From assembly GCF_025660475.1 (NCBI RefSeq), contig NZ_JAOUSF010000004.1:310001-374000 (forward strand): DNA of 64,000 nt, given 5' to 3'. The stretch comes from Perspicuibacillus lycopersici. GTDB lineage: Bacteria > Bacillota > Bacilli > Bacillales > Caldibacillaceae. Positions 8,403-16,184 of the stretch are shown piece by piece (positions within the stretch are counted from its first letter, which is position 1; each line of letters starts with the position of its first letter). Below the pieces are notes generated by a model. The model was not told the DNA's origin. It saw only the letters and a program-made list of their open reading frames with translations, and ran no database searches. A program made the translations under genes and the position numbers.

Positions 8403-9538
8403 TTTCTTGCCCTCTTTCGATTAATGAACAATATGGAAGTATATAACCCGATCGGAATGGTCAAAACGATACCAATCCCCCCGGCTAATGCCCGAGCAAA
8501 CTCCAAGGAAAGGTTCATGGATAGTGTAAATCCTAATGGGGAACCATTTTTTAAATACAAAATTAGCATAGGAATCGAGCCACTGACATAGGCAAAGAAC
8601 AAAATGTTTGTCATCGTTCCCATAATATCTTTCCCAATTTCCATGCCAGATTTAGTCAATGCCTTTATCGATATGTTGTGATTTTTTTCGAAAAGACCAA
8701 AGATGGAGGAGGACATGGTAATTGCTACATCCATAACGGCTCCTAACGACCCAATGAACACCCCTGCCATAAAAATATCTTTATATGGCCGAGTCAAAAA
8801 TTGCATTTCCTCATAGCGCAGTCCCTTCCCAGAAGTTGCCCAAATTACGATATAGGAAATCAATAAGGAACTAAAGGTACCTACGATTGTCGCAATAATC
8901 GCCGCATACGTTTTCTCGTTGAACCCATTCACAAGTAGTAAGGAAATAACTGTAAACAAAATAACACTAGTGCTACAAATCAGAACAAAGCTAATATCAG
9001 AAGTCCTCAAATAAATATCTAATGCATAAGATAAAATCAATGCATTCACGACAAGGCTTACGATGGAAAATAGCCCTTGTTTTTTCCCGACAAATAGAAG
9101 CGTAAAGATGAAAATCCATGCTACAAATACGATATATTTATCACGCTTTACATCGAGAATGGACCCAGTTAATTCATTATCATCTACAGTGTCAGGATTA
9201 ATGTAAACAAACAAATCATTCCCAACGGAGTATTCTTGATCAAACGCTCCCGAGGCAGAATATTCATTTGTTAAATGAATCAGTTTCCCTTTTTCTTCCC
9301 CGTTCTTTAATTCGGCAGTTATTTCCTGGGTGTAAATGGTATCTGTATTTTCGTATAAATCGGTTGTTTCCGATGTATCTTGCAAATGGGCTTCGGTGAT
9401 TTTCGCGATTGGCCGTTCATAAAACGAATAATTATAATTAACAAAAACAAGAGAGGCAACAAAGCAAATGGCTAGCATGCCATACAAAAGCATTTGCTTT
9501 GCTGTCATTTTTTCTAATCGGTTTATTATCGTATTCAA
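8399..9538 (-). CDS. YibE/F family membrane protein (long partner)
   Basis: A 379-residue protein with one N-terminal membrane segment (about residues 15-35), an extracytoplasmic domain of about 90 residues, and seven or so C-terminal membrane segments. The family core GAVMDVAITMSSSIFGL and GKDIMGTMTNILFFAYVSGSIP is clear. It is the first gene of a two-gene operon with the shorter YibE/F protein. Transport or signalling is possible, but no function is established. Confidence 0.82.
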   Translation of the reverse strand: MNTIINRLEKMTAKQMLLYGMLAICFVASLVFVNYNYSFYERPIAKITEAHLQDTSETTDLYENTDTIYTQEITAELKNGEEKGKLIHLTNEYSASGAFDQEYSVGNDLFVYINPDTVDDNELTGSILDVKRDKYIVFVAWIFIFTLLFVGKKQGLFSIVSLVVNALILSYALDIYLRTSDISFVLICSTSVILFTVISLLLVNGFNEKTYAAIIATIVGTFSSLLISYIVIWATSGKGLRYEEMQFLTRPYKDIFMAGVFIGSLGAVMDVAITMSSSIFGLFEKNHNISIKALTKSGMEIGKDIMGTMTNILFFAYVSGSIPMLILYLKNGSPLGFTLSMNLSLEFARALAGGIGIVLTIPIGLYTSILFINRKRARK

Positions 9539-9672
9539 GCTATTCCCTCCAATGATCGTAATGGAGGATATCTGGTTAATAAATAGAAGGAATAATAGAG
9601 CTCCATTAGCGAATCGAAATTGAGATGTCTCTATGTTAATTTTTAGGAAAGTATGTAGTTAACAATGGGCAT

Positions 9673-9702
9673 AGTATAGCAATTAAGTTTTCTAACTGTC
9701 AA
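9673..9702 (-). promoter_or_regulatory. Promoter for the YibE/F operon
   Basis: Read on the minus strand, TTGACA, an 18-base spacer and TATACT form a sigma-A promoter about 135 bp before the start codon. The rest of the 358-bp gap between 9539 and 9896 shows no other gene. Confidence 0.65.
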
Positions 9703-9896
9703 CAAAACTTCAAACTACTATTACTCTATTATAATGCTTTGTTTTTTCGAAAAAAGTATTAACTACTTAATAGAATTGGTGGGGGAGAAACGAGAAATTA
9801 CATTATATTTAATCAATAAGAAATAAAATAGAAAAAAATGAAAATCAGCTCTTGGTGTCGAATATAGTATAAAGGAAATAATGGGAGCTGAGGGGT

Positions 9897-10604
9897 ATGG
9901 ATAGACTTGCAGTAATACGTGAGCAGGAGAAGCGTTACCATGATTATTGCTATGAAAATTACACGCTTTTTGCTGAAGGTTCTTGGCTAAATAAGCCAGT
10001 AATAACAGTACTGGATTTATTACCACTAATAAAGGATAAAAAGAATATTCAAGTGCTGGACTTAGGCTGTGGAGTTGGAAGAAATAGTATCCCGATAGCA
10101 GAAGCAATAAAAGGCAACAACGGGAAAGTAGTCTGTGTTGATTTATTGGATTCTGCTTTGGAAAAATTAAAACAGTATCGTGAAGAATATCAGGTGCGTG
10201 AAATAATACATTTAATCAAGGCCGATATCGGGAGCTTTGAAATACAACGAGATACATATGATTTCATATTAGCCGTATCAGCTTTAGAACATGTGGAATC
10301 AGTGGAAGTACTGGAAATGGTAATAAAACAGATGGCAGATGGGACGAAGAGCGGAGGAGTGAATTGTTTAGTCGTTAACACTGATGTAGAAGAAATTAAT
10401 AGTGAAACGAATGGAAAAGCGGATGCACAAATGGAAGTGAATCTTTCAACTAACGAAATGTTAGAGCTTTTATCTAAAAATTATTATCGCTGGGAATTAT
10501 TGAAATCAGAGGTAAAGCCATTGCAGTATTTGATCCATCGCGGGAAGCACAATATTTTACTTAAAACAAATGCGATAACGTATGTCGTTCAGAAGAAAAA
10601 ATAA
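9897..10604 (+). CDS. SAM-dependent methyltransferase (class I)
   Basis: A 235-residue soluble protein with motif I VLDLGCGVGRNSIPIAEA (about residues 47-64), motif II VVCVDLLDSAL and a motif near residue 115 (YDFILAVSALEHVES) typical of the Methyltransf_11/25 group. The substrate cannot be told. GGAG lies 13 bp before the ATG and a GAGGGG closer to it. It stands alone between the YibE/F operon and the ABC-F locus. A relation to resistance is only a positional suggestion. Confidence 0.8.
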   Translation: MDRLAVIREQEKRYHDYCYENYTLFAEGSWLNKPVITVLDLLPLIKDKKNIQVLDLGCGVGRNSIPIAEAIKGNNGKVVCVDLLDSALEKLKQYREEYQVREIIHLIKADIGSFEIQRDTYDFILAVSALEHVESVEVLEMVIKQMADGTKSGGVNCLVVNTDVEEINSETNGKADAQMEVNLSTNEMLELLSKNYYRWELLKSEVKPLQYLIHRGKHNILLKTNAITYVVQKKK

Positions 10605-10688
10605 TATAATTTAATTAAATTTAATTAGTAACATAATGGTATTAAAAATGTAACGATCAAACCGAACACTTTATAAAGGAGGTCCCTA

Positions 10689-10799
10689 ATGAAAATCTCG
10701 ACTTGGAAGATGACTTTAAAATTAGTTACACTTATAATTATCGGGATATTTGGAGGAGTTGGTGGTAGCATTGACCAATTTGAAAAACCAAAGAAGTAA
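10689..10799 (+). CDS. Small hydrophobic peptide, 36 residues
   Basis: A short reading frame preceded by a very strong AAAGGAGGT 6 bp before the ATG. The peptide has a basic N-terminus (MKISTWKMTLK), a hydrophobic stretch of about 15 residues (LVTLIIIGIFGGVGG) and a polar, basic tail (DQFEKPKK). That shape fits a small membrane peptide or a short secreted signal precursor; no family is recognised. It ends just before the promoter of the ABC-F leader. Translation is likely from the ribosome binding site, but no function can be given. Confidence 0.5.
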   Translation: MKISTWKMTLKLVTLIIIGIFGGVGGSIDQFEKPKK

Positions 10800-10805
10800 T
10801 CCCCT

Positions 10806-10834
10806 TTGACAATTTATGCATGAGCTTTTATAAT
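10806..10834 (+). promoter_or_regulatory. Consensus sigma-A promoter of the ABC-F leader
   Basis: A perfect TTGACA, 17-base spacer and TATAAT. Transcription should begin near 10841, about 35 bp before the leader peptide. Confidence 0.9.
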
Positions 10835-10874
10835 AACAGCGATGCGAAACAATTTTAAGGAGGATTATTAAAAA

Positions 10875-10919
10875 ATGACCCATGCGATGAGACTTCGTTT
10901 CCCTACTTTGAACCAGTAA
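10875..10919 (+). CDS. Macrolide-sensing type leader peptide, ErmDL-like
   Basis: A 14-residue frame, MTHAMRLRFPTLNQ, with AAGGAGG 11 bp upstream. From memory it differs from the leader of erm(D)/erm(K), MTHSMRLRFPTLNQ, at one residue. The Arg-Leu-Arg (+X+) motif is the part at which drug-bound ribosomes stall in ErmDL. Codons 11-13 (ACTTTGAAC) are also the left arm of a perfect 9-bp hairpin, so ribosome position can change RNA folding downstream. The gene controlled here appears to be an ABC-F protein and not an Erm methylase. Drug response is inferred from the peptide match. Confidence 0.88.
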   Translation: MTHAMRLRFPTLNQ

Positions 10920-10982
10920 TTAAATACGTTCAAAGTCTCTGTTATGTGTGACAGAGTAAACGGGATAAGTCTGTCCTTTTTT
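10889..10982 (+). promoter_or_regulatory. Transcription attenuator linked to the leader peptide
   Basis: Alternative pairings are visible. ACTTTGAAC (10905) pairs with GTTCAAAGT (10928). GAGACTT (10889) can instead pair with AAGTCTC (10933). CTCTGT (10937) pairs with ACAGAG (10951). GACAGA (10950) pairs with TCTGTC (10970), which runs into C and six T residues and so is a terminator. The third and fourth pairings are mutually exclusive, as expected of an attenuator governed by a stalled ribosome in the leader. Confidence 0.75.
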
Positions 10983-11006
10983 AATAATCTTCATTTCATA
11001 GAATAT

Positions 11007-11202
11007 GGCTGTTTTCTAAGGGATTGTTTTTATTTAACAAGATAAGAAATTTTGTTTAAACTATTAAGCAGACTGAATATAAGTAGACTCCAGTGGAATA
11101 GTGATAGTAACGGGAAGGCTCACCGCTTGCCCGAATGGATGCGCGGAGTTTATTCAGTCTGCAGGCACTTTATAAATAGTAACAATCTGTGTGAAAACAG
11201 CC
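11007..11202. repeat. Repeat element inserted in the ABC-F leader
   Basis: GGCTGTTTTC (11007) and GAAAACAGCC (11193) are a perfect 10-bp inverted pair. Nested inside is GCAGACTGAATA against TATTCAGTCTGC (about 11070 and 11152), with GC-rich core words TAGACTCC and GGCTCACCGCTTGCCCG. The core words link it to the elements near 59.5 kb and 40.5 kb. It separates the first attenuator from the ABC-F gene. Confidence 0.6.
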
Positions 11203-11223
11203 AAAAACATTATGTAATGGTAG

Positions 11224-11252
11224 AGAAGGCAGCTCGTTTTGTCTTCTTTTTT
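11224..11252 (+). terminator. Second hairpin with T-run in the ABC-F leader
   Basis: AGAAGGCA pairs with TGTCTTCT (8 bp with one G-T pair), then six T residues. It lies between the promoter and the ABC-F gene, so it is a candidate attenuator. Confidence 0.6.
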
Positions 11253-11335
11253 ATGTCCAAATTTCTTGCCCTCTATAATGGCAGGTGTATTTTGCAATAT
11301 TCGTATTTGGATGGAATGCTCCCCTTTACTCTTAG

Positions 11336-11364
11336 ATCACAGGCAGATGCTTGTGATTTTTTTT
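11336..11364 (+). terminator. Third hairpin with T-run, just upstream of the ABC-F gene
   Basis: ATCACA pairs with TGTGAT around an inner loop, followed by seven to eight T residues. It ends 42 bp before the ABC-F start and would block expression unless bypassed. Confidence 0.65.
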
Positions 11365-11405
11365 GTTTGCTAAAAATATTATTTGAGATTTGGGGGAAGA
11401 AAAGA

Positions 11406-12878
11406 ATGGAACAAGTTTGTTTACAAATGGAAAATATTGAGCTTTCATATTTGGAGCGAGTGGTGTTGACTATACCACGATTAGCGGTACATCAATTCGA
11501 TCGAATTGGTATAGTCGGAAGAAACGGGGCAGGAAAAAGTACGTTGCTGAAGCTAATGAATGGTCAAATTCAGCCTGAAAAGGGAAAGATTCATCGCTTT
11601 TCTGATTTTGCCTATTTTGACCAATTAGCTGTTCCTGAGGAAACAGAAATAGATCCTAAATTAATTGGGAGGCTGGCGATTCCACACACAGAAAGGGACA
11701 ATTTAAGTGGTGGGGAATTAACTAGGCTAAAGCTTGCACAAATTTTTTCCACTTATTATGAAGGAATGCTAATTGATGAGCCGACAACCCATTTAGACGA
11801 GTCCGGTATCCAGTTTTTAATCGAGGAATTAACATATTATTATGGGGCACTTGTCATTGTTAGTCATGACCGATTTGTACTAGATAAGCTCGTGACAAAA
11901 ATATGGGAAATAGAGGATGGTCGTGTAATAGAGTATACAGGAAATTATTCAGACTATGAGGAACAAAAGGAGCAGAAACGAAAACAACAAGAGGAGCAGC
12001 ATGAAAAATATACGAAGGAAAAAGCACGCTTATTAAAGGCAGCTGAGGAAAAAATGAGTAAGGCAGCAAAAATTACCGAAGCAAATGGACATATTTCAAA
12101 AAAGGAAACAAAGGCAAAGGCAAATCGAATGTTTATGACAAAATCAAAGGATTCGAGTCAAAAGGCGGTCCAGCGAGCAGCAAAAGCATTGGAGCAACGT
12201 GCAGCACAACTTGAGTCAGTCAATGCACCAATTTTTGTACAGTCACTTAATTTTCATCAACCAGAATCTTTAGCATTACACAATAAATTTCCGATAATGG
12301 CAGACCAGCTAAACATTACGTTAGGGGATAAAGTACTTCTAGAGAAAGCCAGCTTTCAATTTCCATTAGGTAAAACTATTGCACTCACAGGAAAAAATGG
12401 GTCTGGAAAAACCACTTTACTTCGCTATATTTTTCAAAAAGGAGAAGGAGTGACGATTTCCCCGAAGGCGGTTATCGGATGCTATCAACAAATGGATTAT
12501 CAATTTCCAAAGATAGAAACTGTTATAGCCTATATGAAGGATAGAAGTGATTATCCGGAAAGCAAGATCCGTTCCGTCCTTCATTCAATGGGCTTTACAG
12601 GTAGTGATTTACGGAAAAATATTCAAGATTTAAGCGGAGGAGAAGCAATTCGTTTAGCATTATGTAGCCTTTTTTTAGGAAGATATAATGTATTGATTTT
12701 AGATGAACCAACTAATTTCTTAGACATATTTTGCGTGAAGGCATTGGAGCGCTTTGTAAAAGGCTATGAAGGTACCATTCTCCTCGTATCCCATGACCGA
12801 AAGTTCATAGAGAATGTAGCGGATTGCATTTATCGGATGGAGGAGAGGAAGCTAAAACTTGTGTGGGAAAGGATTTAA
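11406..12878 (+). CDS. ABC-F family ribosome-protection protein (Msr/Vga-type)
   Basis: A soluble protein of 490 residues with two ABC ATPase domains and no membrane segments, the ABC-F layout. Domain 1 has GRNGAGKS (residues 38-45), LSGGE and MLIDEPTTHLD; domain 2 has GKNGSGKT, LSGGEAIRLAL and VLILDEPTNFLD. A charged, lysine/glutamate-rich linker lies between them. Such proteins bind the ribosomal E site and free it from macrolides, lincosamides, streptogramins or pleuromutilins; the drug range is not predictable here. The start is set by GGGGAAG 7 bp upstream. The frame is open for 118 codons further up, but that part covers attenuators and a repeat and is not coding. Msr(A) has a similar length. 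Confidence 0.9.
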   Translation: MEQVCLQMENIELSYLERVVLTIPRLAVHQFDRIGIVGRNGAGKSTLLKLMNGQIQPEKGKIHRFSDFAYFDQLAVPEETEIDPKLIGRLAIPHTERDNLSGGELTRLKLAQIFSTYYEGMLIDEPTTHLDESGIQFLIEELTYYYGALVIVSHDRFVLDKLVTKIWEIEDGRVIEYTGNYSDYEEQKEQKRKQQEEQHEKYTKEKARLLKAAEEKMSKAAKITEANGHISKKETKAKANRMFMTKSKDSSQKAVQRAAKALEQRAAQLESVNAPIFVQSLNFHQPESLALHNKFPIMADQLNITLGDKVLLEKASFQFPLGKTIALTGKNGSGKTTLLRYIFQKGEGVTISPKAVIGCYQQMDYQFPKIETVIAYMKDRSDYPESKIRSVLHSMGFTGSDLRKNIQDLSGGEAIRLALCSLFLGRYNVLILDEPTNFLDIFCVKALERFVKGYEGTILLVSHDRKFIENVADCIYRMEERKLKLVWERI

Positions 12879-12920
12879 ATCCTCGACGTAACATTGTAAT
12901 AGTCAATACGTTAAGAAGAT

Positions 12921-12955
12921 ACAACTCAGTATTTAAAGTACTGGGTTGTTTTTTT
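12921..12955 (+). terminator. Terminator after the ABC-F gene
   Basis: ACAACTCAGTA paired with TACTGGGTTGT (11 bp, one G-T pair), seven-base loop, then seven T residues. Confidence 0.9.
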
Positions 12956-12975
12956 ATAGGCAAGCACCTATATAA

Positions 12976-13980
12976 AATCCTATGGATGGAGGTCGTCAAC
13001 AGGAAAGTGAGGAAGATAGTAAAGAGAAATCCTATGGATGGAGGTCGTCAACAGGAAAGTGAGGAAGAAAATAAAGCAAAATCTTTTTGATAGAGGTAGT
13101 CAATAGGAAAGTGGGCAAAAAAGTAAGATGAAATCCTATGGATGGAGGCCGTCAACAGGAAAGTGAGTAAGAAAATAAAGCAAAATCTTTTTGATAGAGG
13201 TAGTCAATAGGAAAGTGAGTAAGAAAAACAAGCGAAATCCTATTGATGGAGATCGTCAACAGGAAAGTGGGCAATAAAAACAAGCGAAATCCTATGGATA
13301 GAGGTGACCAAAAGGAAAGTGAGCAAAAAAGTAAAGCGAAATCCTATTGATGGAGGCCGTCAACAGGAAAGTGGGCAATAAAAACAAGCGAAATCCTATG
13401 GATGGAGGCCGTCAACAGGAAAGTGAGTAAGAAAAGTAAAGCAAAATCCTTTTGATAGAGGTGATCAATAGGAAAGTGAATAATAAATCGATGAGAAATC
13501 CTATTGATAGTGGTCGTCAACAGGAAAGTTGGCAAAAAGGAAAGATGAAATCCTATTGATGGAGGCCGTCAACAGGAAAGTGAGTAAGAAAAGTAAAGCA
13601 AAATCCTTTTGATAGAGGTGATCAACAGGAAAGTGAGCAAGAAAAACAAGCGAAATCCTATTGATTTAGTTCGTCAATAGGAAATTGAGGAAGAAAGGAA
13701 AGAGAAATCCTATGGATGGAGATCGTCAACAGGAAAGTGAGCAAGAAAAACAAGCAAATTCCTTTTGATAGAGGTCGTCAGCAAGAAAGTGAGCAAGAAA
13801 AACAAGCGAAATCCTATAGATAGAGATCGTCAACAGGAAAGTGAGCAAAAAAGTAAAGAGAAATCTTATAGATGGAGGTCGTCAACAGAAAAGTGGACAA
13901 AAAAGAAAGATGAAATCCTATTGATAGTGGCCGTCAACAGGAAAGTGAATAATAAATCGATGAGAAATCCTTTTGATAAC
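12976..13980. repeat. Tandem array A: about 19 copies of a 52-bp hairpin unit
   Basis: Imperfect units of 52 bp run head to tail with a consensus close to AAATCCTATTGATGGAGGTC followed by GTCAACAGGAAAGTGAGCAA and GAAAAACAAGCG. Within each unit ATCCTATTGA and TCAACAGGA (or TCAATAGGA) are inverted, so each copy can form a hairpin. A unit of 52 bp is not a multiple of three, so open frames across it are accidental. There are no unique spacers, so it is not CRISPR. The plus strand is strongly purine-rich. A related array with the same period is at 31.4-32.2 kb. Confidence 0.9.
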
Positions 13981-14224
13981 TAAAATAGCCTGGTTTTAAT
14001 AAAAGATCCAATCGAAGCTAAGTTTAATTATCAATCCAATTCCTACCCCACATTCTTCTTACCAAAAACCCTTGATACCATCCAAATATCCGTCCCGATA
14101 TCTCCACATACTCCACATACTCCATTCCCCCTATACTCTACATTCACTAAGCATAAAAAAGATTTTTCTAGAATTGTCCAATAAAATATATTATTCTAAA
14201 ATAAACAACCATTGGAGGGACAGG

Positions 14225-15613
14225 ATGAAGCTATCAATTATTCATACAAATGATATACATAGTAATTTTACTAACTTTGCGCGAGCGGTTACCGTTATTA
14301 AGCAATATAAACAGGAGCATACTTTGCTTCTAGATGGTGGAGATTTTGCAGATTTTAAAAGTATTGAATTACAGGGGACAAAGGGTATTGCGGCCCTTGA
14401 ATTACTAGATTCGGTTGGCTATGATGCGTTAACGATTGGCAACAATGAAATGTTTAATGGCGTGGACACACTAGAAAATATGGCAAGCAATAGCCATTTT
14501 CCTTTTATCAGTAATAATTTGCTGAAAAAGGATTTAACTCCAATCAAAGGTGTTCATACAAGCACGATTATTAACAAAAATGGTCTTCGCATTCTAATCA
14601 CTGGATCCTCTCCTAATCTAGGAGATTTTTGTGATGGATTGGGTATTTCAATGTCTCCATTTAAGGAAGCAATCAAGAAGGAAATTGAACGGAATCATGG
14701 TGCATATGATATTTGCATTTTATTAAGCCATCTTGGCACCTTTGAGGATGAAGTGCTTGCAACTGAAATACCGGAAATTGATATTATTATATCCGCCCAT
14801 GACCATAAGCTCTATTCAGAAGCTAGAATCATTGATAACACGATTATGAACAGTGCGGGTAATTATGCGGAGCACGTGGGAATTGTAGATCTTGAAATTG
14901 CAGATGGTAAAATAACGTTGCTACATGCAGAAACAATTGCTACAAATACCTTTGAACCAGATAATGAAATTTTATCGATTTTACATACAAATAAAGAAAA
15001 GGCGATTCAAGTATTAAGTCAGCCACTTTATCGAATTACAAAGCCACTATGGCATGATGTGGTGGAAGAAAATCCGCTATCCAATTTAATAGCGGATGGA
15101 TTAAAGGATATGCTAAATTGCGAGATTGGTTTGATTAATAGTGGTATTTGTAATGCTGGGCTTTTTGACCATATATCTAAGAAAAAGTTGATTGAAATTT
15201 GCCCCTCACCTTTAAATCCAACGTCCTTTGAAATACAAGGGAAACACCTTAAGGAAGCAATCATCCAGTCGATAGATTCGCAAATGAACTTAGTAGATGG
15301 CCGTGGTCCTGGTTTCCGTGGTAGATTCCTAGGGAAGCTTCATGTATCTGGAGCTGAGATTATCCACGATGGCAGTACAGTTCACGAAATATACATAGGC
15401 AATGAACCGTTAGATGCGGAGAGATGGTATACCGTCGCTAGCTCGGATTATTTACAAAGAGGTACTGGATATCAAAGTCTCGCACAAAATCGGAATGAAA
15501 AATATTTAGCAGAGGAAATAAAGGATGTTATCCTCCTATATGCTGATAAGGAAGTATATTTGGAAAAAGCTTATCAAAACCGCTGGACGGATAAACTAGC
15601 TATTAAAAATTAG
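14225..15613 (+). CDS. Metallophosphatase/5'-nucleotidase family protein, YunD-like
   Basis: A cytoplasmic-looking 462-residue member of the UshA/5'-nucleotidase family, close to B. subtilis YunD. The N-terminal metallophosphatase domain shows NDIHS, GGDFAD, GNNE, SHLG and SAHDHK, the metal-binding set. The C-terminal nucleotidase domain (about residues 270-450) contains NPLSNLIADGL and a substrate-binding-type loop RGPGFRG. No signal peptide is present. The start has GGAGGGA 7 bp upstream; an earlier in-frame start at 14072 would add 51 low-complexity residues and is rejected. It is followed by a HIT protein gene at 42 bp, so the two may form a nucleotide-salvage unit. Confidence 0.88.
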   Translation: MKLSIIHTNDIHSNFTNFARAVTVIKQYKQEHTLLLDGGDFADFKSIELQGTKGIAALELLDSVGYDALTIGNNEMFNGVDTLENMASNSHFPFISNNLLKKDLTPIKGVHTSTIINKNGLRILITGSSPNLGDFCDGLGISMSPFKEAIKKEIERNHGAYDICILLSHLGTFEDEVLATEIPEIDIIISAHDHKLYSEARIIDNTIMNSAGNYAEHVGIVDLEIADGKITLLHAETIATNTFEPDNEILSILHTNKEKAIQVLSQPLYRITKPLWHDVVEENPLSNLIADGLKDMLNCEIGLINSGICNAGLFDHISKKKLIEICPSPLNPTSFEIQGKHLKEAIIQSIDSQMNLVDGRGPGFRGRFLGKLHVSGAEIIHDGSTVHEIYIGNEPLDAERWYTVASSDYLQRGTGYQSLAQNRNEKYLAEEIKDVILLYADKEVYLEKAYQNRWTDKLAIKN

Positions 15614-15655
15614 TAGTTTTGTTTTCAAAAATAGTAGCCACTGGAGCTGACGAAA

Positions 15656-16120
15656 ATGAGTGGGGATAACTGTTTAATATGTAAAAGAATAAAGATGATT
15701 GAGGAAGGAACGAATCCTTACGTTGTAGCAGAGCTTAAAACAGGCTATGTCGTTATTGGTGATCATCAATTATTCCATGGATATACATTATTTTTATGTA
15801 AACAGCATAAAACCGAATTACACTTTTTAGAGGAAGATGAGAAGGCAGAATTCCTAATGGAAATGAGTAAGGTTGCTGAAGCAGTTTATCATGCCTTTAA
15901 TGCAAAAAAAATGAATTATGAGTTGCTTGGAAACGGGGATGCACATTTGCATTGGCATCTTTTTCCTAGAAGAGAAAGTGATGGAATTGATGGCCCAGTT
16001 TGGTGGGCAGATAGAGAGACAATGTCCTCCGATGAAGTAAAACCTACAGCGGAACAATTAGAAATTATGAAAAGAAAGCTTTATCAGGAATTAGAGAAGC
16101 TATCACCAATTGTTAAGTAA
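15656..16120 (+). CDS. HIT family protein
   Basis: A 154-residue histidine-triad protein. The catalytic triad is seen as HLHWHLFPR near residues 99-107, and an N-terminal CLICK pair of cysteines may bind zinc. HIT proteins hydrolyse dinucleoside polyphosphates or nucleoside phosphoramidates. The stop is followed by a strong terminator. It follows the YunD-like nucleotidase gene, which fits nucleotide metabolism. The exact substrate is unknown. Confidence 0.88.
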   Translation: MSGDNCLICKRIKMIEEGTNPYVVAELKTGYVVIGDHQLFHGYTLFLCKQHKTELHFLEEDEKAEFLMEMSKVAEAVYHAFNAKKMNYELLGNGDAHLHWHLFPRRESDGIDGPVWWADRETMSSDEVKPTAEQLEIMKRKLYQELEKLSPIVK

Positions 16121-16150
16121 GGGAATATAAATTTCAACCTAAACTAAATG

Positions 16151-16182
16151 AAATGCAGGAGCTACATTGCTCCTGCATTTCT
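16151..16182. terminator. Bidirectional terminator
   Basis: AAATGCAGGAGC and GCTCCTGCATTT form a 12-bp perfect stem between convergent genes, with T-rich sequence on the plus side and A-rich on the other. Confidence 0.88.
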
Positions 16183-16184
16183 CA

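Noticed and set aside
11052..11405. N-terminal extension of the ABC-F protein by 118 codons
   Set aside because: The stretch has no ABC-F homology, crosses a repeat element and two terminator hairpins, and lacks a ribosome binding site, whereas ATG at 11406 has a good site and begins a normal first ABC domain.
12976..13980. CRISPR array
   Set aside because: Units follow each other directly, with no unique spacers and with graded divergence along the full 52 bp; no cas genes are in the window.
13344..13983. Open frames within array A on both strands
   Set aside because: A 52-bp repeat shifts frame at each unit, so short open frames arise by chance; none has a ribosome binding site or homology.
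14072..14224. Upstream start for the YunD-like nucleotidase
   Set aside because: The 51 extra residues are low-complexity with no signal peptide; ATG at 14225 has GGAGGGA at proper spacing and begins with the metallophosphatase motif.
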